This document shows positions 58,250-64,000 of a stretch of DNA of 64,000 nucleotides, one piece after another (within the stretch, counting starts at the first letter, position 1; each line of letters begins with the position of its first letter). The stretch covers positions 1 through 64,000 of the forward strand of contig CAUYLG010051145.1 of the NCBI GenBank assembly GCA_963573385.1, read 5' to 3'. Origin of the DNA: Cacajao melanocephalus (taxonomy: Eukaryota; Chordata; Mammalia; Primates; Pitheciidae). Both the position numbers and the translations under genes were made by a program. Below the pieces are notes generated by a model. It ran no database searches. It saw only the letters and a list, made by a program, of their open reading frames with translations, and was not told where the DNA came from.

Positions 58250-58645
58250 AAATTAAATAGAGTAATGCACAAGAGCATTGCTAAAGGAGGAAGACTTTAG
58301 CTGAAACAAAAAGTGAAGGCCTCTTAGAAGAGGCAATATTCAAGGAGAAACTACATGACTAAGAGGAGGCTGTCATGCGATTTACTAAGAAAATTGTTGT
58401 TTTTCAGATAAAGGAAACTACGAGTACAAAGAAACTAAGGGACTAATATGGATTATTCATAGAAAAAAATTATTCCAGTATATCTAGAGAGAATGGTAGA
58501 GGTCAAACCATGAAATGCCTTGAGTACCAGAATAAGAAGTTTGGTGTTAGAAAAACAAAGTACTTCAAGTTCAGTCGGAAGCTATTGGAGACTTTTAAAC
58601 TGCAGAGCATCATAATATGATTGATGTGATTATGTGGTTGATTTT
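58250..58645 (+). repeat. Ancient unnamed repeat, copy 3, left piece
   Basis: ggtcaaaccatgaaatgcct, aataagaagtttggtgttag and a ggaagctattggagactttt block match the same family as 28830-29560. The L1 at 58646 interrupts it; it resumes at 59237. Confidence 0.65.
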
Positions 58646-59221
58646 GGTTTTATAATTTTTCTTTTTTTCTTCAACTTTTAGAATATATGTGCAGGATGTG
58701 CACGTTTGCTACATAGGTAAATTTGTGCCATGGCGGTTTGCTGTACAGATCCACCCATCACCTTGTATTAAGCCCAGCATCCATTAGCTATTCTTTGTGA
58801 TGCTCTTCCCCAGTGTGTACTGTTCCTCCTACCACGTGTCCATGTGTTCTCATGGTTCAGTTTCCATTTAAGTGAGAACATACGGTATTTGTTTCTCTGC
58901 TCCTGTGTTAGTTTGCTGAGGATAATGGCTTCCAGTTCCATCAGTGTCACTGTAAAATCATGGTCTTGTTTCTTCTTATGGACGCATAATATTCCATGGT
59001 GCATATGTACCACATTTTCTTTATTCAGTCTATCGTTGATGGGCATTTGGGTTGATTCTATATTTTTGCGATTGTGAATAGTGCTGCAATGAACATATGC
59101 ATCCATGTGTCTTTATAAGAGAATGATTTATATTAATTCCTTGGGGTGTATATATATCTATACTCAGTAATGGAATTGCTGGGTCAAGTGGTATTTCTGC
59201 CTCTAGGTATTTGAGGAATTG
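58646..59221 (-). mobile_element. L1 3' end (L1PA/PB-like), antisense
   Basis: T-rich start (poly(A) in reverse), then atgtgcaggatgtgcacgtt, the taagcccagcatccattagc block, the ORF2 C-terminal region in reverse from about 58980 (aatattccatggtgcatatg) and gaattgctgggtcaagtggt. 576 bp, strongly 5'-truncated. The junctions carry a 15-base target duplication (tatgtggttgatttt and tatgtggctaatttt, two differences). Confidence 0.95.
58768..59106 (-). pseudogene. L1 ORF2 C-terminal frame remnant
   Basis: A minus-strand 112-codon frame across the reversed ORF2 C-terminal coding region, with an ESTQMPINDR-type stretch near the start and a LEAIILSKLTQEQ motif around residues 57-69, the recognisable C-terminal motif of LINE-1 ORF2. 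It is cut off upstream by the truncation and a frameshift to the frame at 59030-59398. Confidence 0.85.
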
Positions 59222-59236
59222 TATGTGGCTAATTTT

Positions 59237-59410
59237 AAACATTTGTTTAGTGAATGGACTAAGAAAGTTAAGGGTGGAAACAAGGAGGCAATGTAGGACA
59301 ATATTTAGGCCACACATTGCAGATTGAGAGTCATTATGGATTAAGGTTGTATTCTGGAGGTAAGACCAGTAGGACTTGGTGATGAATCGAATGTACAATG
59401 TGATAGAAAG
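59237..59410 (+). repeat. Ancient unnamed repeat, copy 3, right piece
   Basis: Continues after the L1: gaatggactaagaaagttaa, gtggaaacaaggaggcaatg and attctggaggtaagaccagt with aggacttggtgatgaatcga. These follow in the same order as in the undivided family. Confidence 0.65.
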
Positions 59411-59904
59411 AAATTAACTATGGTTATCTTCCAATCTAAAAGAGGCAGCTCTTTGGCATGAAAGTAATTTTGACAGCTTACAGTGCTTCAGAAATGAAAA
59501 AAGTTGGAGTCCAGAGCCTACCGGGGGGGGTTCTACTATAAACCCTTTCTGCTTTGGTCTGGGATCCTGAAAGGTGGGTGGTGCCCAGGAACGAGGATGA
59601 ACCAAAGGTAAAGCAGACATCACAAAGTCTTCATCACAGTAAGAGTTGTTTGAATGCCCTCCTCCTCCCAAATCTCAATCTCTAACACTAAAATTAATGT
59701 GATCCTGAGCTGCTAGGGCACAGCTGCTAAGCTGAAACAAAATGATCATCCTTCCTGTAGAAATATAGGCTATCACTATGGATCAAATTATTTCTACAAA
59801 CAATGTTTAAAATAAAATTTCCAAAGTATAATCAAAGATTGCCAGGTATAATGTGCTGCTATTTCCTAGACCACATTTTGGGGAGGTAGGATCTACTACT
59901 AGCT
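59411..59904. other. Unassigned sequence
   Basis: A G8 run lies near 59522. No named repeat or gene; the 85-codon frame at 59414-59671 has no recognisable features. Confidence 0.4.
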
Positions 59905-60620
59905 GACTTTTCAACTGAAATAATGGAAGCCAGAAAAACAATGAGATGATATTTTCAATGTTTCAAAAGAAAGGAAGCTGCCAATTATGAATTCTGTGGC
60001 CAATCAAAATAGCCCTCAAAAAGGAAGGTAAAATAAAGATATATATAGATGAAGAGTGAGTGATTTTTGTCCATAATCCCCAAACTAAAAACTAAAGAAA
60101 GATCTTACAAAGAGAAGAAGAATGTTCCCAGAGACAAACTTAAAAAAGTAAGAAAGGATTAAGAGTAAAATGGTAAATTGATTATAAATATAAATGACAT
60201 AGGCAGAATTAAAATATATAATAATCATAGCATAAACCTCAGATAGGGATTAATTGTGCAAAAGTGTTCTAAGTTCCTTGAAATTGTGGGGAAGAGGGTA
60301 AAAATAAAAAAAACGAATCGGCTTTAGATTATGCCAAGTTAAGAGAACATGTTTTAATCTTTAGGATAGCAAATGAAATAATTTCAAAAAGTGTATTATA
60401 ATTATTAAAAAGAATGGTATAAATAAATAATCCATCACACACACACACAGACACACACACACATACACGAGAGAGAGAGAAAAAAAATGTAGGGCAGGAA
60501 GAATTCTTAGTTGATAACTTAGAGACAAATACATTAATAATTGTGTTAAATGCCCTAATTAAAAGCCAGTTATTTTACAGATAGTTATTTCACTAAAAGA
60601 ATATGAAAAGATACTTATAA
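59905..60620 (+). mobile_element. L1M element, 5' part (inter-ORF to ORF2 start)
   Basis: gaaataatggaagccagaaa, then a gaagctgccaattatgaatt block and aaagaaggaagctgccaatt, then the segment before ORF2 with aatgccctaattaaaagcca. The order matches old sense L1 from the region between ORF1 and ORF2. Coding capacity is lost. Confidence 0.75.
60435..60485. repeat. (CA)n(GA)n microsatellite in L1
   Basis: CA runs with a CAGA interruption, grading into a GA run and A-rich end. Confidence 0.95.
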
Positions 60621-60838
60621 AACCATTAACTGTTGGTGATCAACATCTGTTGCCTATTGTTAGGAGTAGAAGTTCAAGCACTTCTGTCTATTGCATCTTA
60701 GTATTAGAGTCGCTAAGGAAAACAACACAGTCAAGCACTGGATGAAAAAAAATGCTTTACTCACAAACAGAAGAGACAAAGCAAGGCAAGCTTTAACAGT
60801 GGGAATCTGTTTCCTGTGGTCAGTGGGCCTCTCCCAAC
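60621..60838. other. Unclassified segment between L1 parts
   Basis: L1 stops near the ORF2 start and resumes in the reverse-transcriptase region, so about 1.5 kb of L1 is missing here and this 220-base piece, which does not read as L1, stands in its place. It looks like part of a retroviral LTR or other repeat, but I cannot name it. Confidence 0.5.
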
Positions 60839-62223
60839 AAAACTCAAAAAGGAATTACAGGACAGTAATATTATAGGGCTGTCTAATTCATGAGTATAGA
60901 TGTAGAAATTCTAAACAAATAATTACCAAATTGAATTCAGCTATGCATCGTGGTGAATGAGCTTATTCAGAAATTCAAAGTTGCTTAATGTTGCTTGATT
61001 TTTAAGTGTAATGTGCCACATTAATGGAATAAGAAAAAAAATCATTTCAATTAATGCAGAAAAGGTGTTTGATAAAATTATTTGAGTTTAAAAGCTCTTA
61101 TTTTTTAATGTTATATCCTTGACCCTAGATAGTTCAGTAATGCAAGAAAAAAACAAGGATTGGCAATGAAGAAATGACACATTCATGGTTGGCAGATGTT
61201 AAAATAATTAATAGGTGACATTAGCAAGGTTGCTGAATAGGTAAATATAAAAATCAATTAAATTCCTATATGCCAGAAATAAACAGAAAAAGATGAATTT
61301 TTAAAATACCATTTATAATATTATCAAAATAACCAAATACTAAGAATACAATTATTAAAAATATAGAATGTTCATATCAATAAAATGATAAAACATTAAA
61401 GAAATTAAAAAGTCCTAAATAGAAAAATATATGATATTCATAGACTGGAAGAGATTTAATCCTACAGCTATCAATTATCCTCAAATTAATTTTTTAGATT
61501 ACTCTTTATACTAAATCTTGGGTGTCAATATCTTGATAGGTAGTATTTTAGAAATTGATGAGCTGATTCTAAAATTTATATGGAAATACAAAGCCCTATT
61601 AATAATAAAGGCCCTCTTGAAAATCAACAATAAGCTAAAAGCAATTTTTCTACCATATCCCAAGATTTATTTGAACACTACAGTAACCAAGGCAGTGTTC
61701 TATTATCATGAGTATAGACAAAGATTGCTGTAGAACAGAATGGATTTCTGCAGTGGACGTGTATACATAAGGACATGTGATTCAAGAGAAATGTGGTGCT
61801 GCATGGAAAATAATGGTCTTTTCCATAAATAATGCTAGGAAAATTGGAAATCCATATGGAAAAAGCAAACTTCACACCTGACTCAGACCATATACAAAAA
61901 TCAAATCCAGGTGAATTGAATACTTACATGTAAAAGATAATACAGTAAATGATTGAAAATAAAATATGGGAGAATATAAGCTTGGATAGAGGAAGATTTT
62001 AAGAAATAGGACTCATAATACTATTCATTAATATGAATATCAATACATTTAGGTACATTAAAACCTCTGTTCATTAAATGACTTTATAAAGAAAATAAAA
62101 AGGTTCTCACAGTGTGGAAGAAGGAATATGAAATGCAAATAATCATCAAAAGACTTGCATAAAGACTCTATACAAGATTTCTACCAGGTATTAAGAAAAA
62201 CAGACACTCAATAAAAAGTGGTT
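60839..62223 (+). mobile_element. L1M element, middle part (ORF2 RT to C-terminal)
   Basis: ORF2 reverse-transcriptase and later region: gtagaaattctaaacaaata, caattaatgcagaaaaggtg, a gagctgattctaaaatttat block, agtaaccaaggcagtgttct and ggaaaattggaaatccatat. Many frameshifts and stops. A remnant frame at 61518-61733 keeps the conserved LILKFIWKYK stretch around residues 16-25. Confidence 0.85.
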
Positions 62224-62910
<687 letters not shown>

Positions 62911-63750
62911 AAATGGGCAAGGGTCTTAAAATAAGTTACTTCACAAAAGAGCATATACAAGGAGCCAATAAACATATGAGATGATGCTCAATCTCATAAA
63001 TCCTTAGGGAAACACAAAACTTCAATGAGATCCCTACCAGAATAGCTAAAATTAAAGCCTAACAATTCCAAGTGCTAAAAAGGATATGAGCAACTTCGAT
63101 TTTTACATGATGCTAGTAAGAGTATAAATTAGTATGAAACACATTGACAAACATTGGCATTAGCTAATACAATGGAAAATACACTTTACAGACTAGCAAT
63201 TTCATATCTAGCTATGCATATTTGTATACTAATAAATATATATAAAATGTTCATATCAGGATTATTTATAATAGTCCTAAACTTAAAACTATTTAAGTGT
63301 TCATCAGTTGTAAAATGGATAGTGATATACTCATATAATGGAATATTATATAACAGTGAAAAGGATTACAGTTAATTTTTCAGTCAAATGGTAAATGTTG
63401 GGCAATAAAAGTCAGATTTAAAGAATGCATGCTATATTATTCCAATTATATAATGCTTTAAAAGAGACAAAACTAAACAATAACACAATTTATAGTTCAT
63501 AGGAGACAAATGTATGAAGAAAAACAAGGCAGTGATAACTAAAAAGGTCAGAACCCCTGGTTACATTTAGCAGGGAGAGAGGAGATTATAATGGGGAAGG
63601 GACAGCCAGGAGCCTTCTGGAACACTGGCAAAGTTTTATTTCTTGACCTGAGTGGTAATTACATGACAGTTTGCTATACAGTAATTAATCAGTTAGTACA
63701 CTTATGTTTTATGGACTTATTTTTAGCATGGTATATTCTATAAAGAAACT
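62911..63750 (+). mobile_element. L1M element, 3' part
   Basis: Resumes with ttaaaataagttacttcaca, then cttagggaaacacaaaactt and aatggaatattatataacag (ORF2 C-terminal), and an old-type 3'UTR with gtagtttgctat-type sequence (63670) to about 63750. AT-rich and diverged. Confidence 0.75.
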
Positions 63751-64000
63751 GTTAAAGAGACAGAGGCATCATGGGAGTTCAAGAGTGACATTTATAAATC
63801 TGTTGCTTACAACCCAGTCAGCCCATTATAGCTTCCCAGGTGATACCTCTGCTATTCATCTGTGAAGCAAAAGACGAGTTGACCAGATAACTGTTAAATC
63901 TTTCTTTATCATTTTGGGGTGTTAAGGGTAAAAGTAGAATGCTAGCACAATAATTCTGGCCCACAGACCAAATAATGAGCCCTAGGATTAATAGGAAATG
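63751..64000. other. Unassigned sequence to window end
   Basis: Nothing recognised in the last 250 bases. Confidence 0.35.

Noticed and set aside
59030..59398. 122-codon minus-strand frame as a gene
   Set aside because: Its second half is L1 ORF2 sequence and its first half is the ancient repeat outside the L1; a chance fusion across the insertion border.

Overview
The window is primate, almost certainly human, nuclear DNA. It contains Alu SINEs, primate-era L1 fragments, and MaLR elements of the THE1 and MST groups, over a background of old mammalian repeats (MIR, L2, MER20, MER5A, MER1A, MLT1). It is AT-rich, CpG-poor and has no CpG island. I found no convincing protein-coding exon, tRNA, rRNA, CRISPR array or bacterial or phage feature. 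Open frames longer than 60 codons are chance frames or lie in repeats, so the window is intergenic or lies inside a large intron.

Layout. 1-8,350: MIR pieces, half a MADE1 hairpin, an antisense L1 3' end, a hAT element and a MER20. 8,350-11,110: an LTR inside an L2, a 41-bp tandem duplication, an old antisense Alu, and an MSTA LTR inside a hAT element. 11,236-22,080: mostly unassigned sequence with an MLT1 LTR, MIRs and microsatellites; 19,280-22,080 has no recognisable interspersed repeat and holds an intact CRE and an octamer/homeodomain-site cluster. 22,080-25,730: L1 and L2 ends and an Alu. 25,734-28,031: a complete two-LTR THE1 element on the minus strand. 28,145-31,410: an MST LTR inside a MIR, an unnamed ancient repeat and a full-length MER1A. 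31,411-40,860: Alus, MIRs, L2s and a second copy of the ancient repeat. 40,861-44,770: a repeat-poor block. 44,775-54,022: L2 and MIR pieces, two L1s, an Alu, a hAT element and another MST LTR. 54,860-63,750: two old L1s broken by later insertions, and a third copy of the ancient repeat split by a younger L1.

The clearest result is the insertion history. Several elements keep their target-site duplications, so relative ages can be read directly: Alu inside MLT1J inside L1; MSTA inside hAT; MST inside MIR; L1 inside MIR, L2 and the ancient repeat. No new biological system was found. The best leads for function are the two candidate regulatory stretches in the repeat-free block. Repeat subfamily names come from recognising consensus features by eye, and most boundaries are good to about 5-30 bases.
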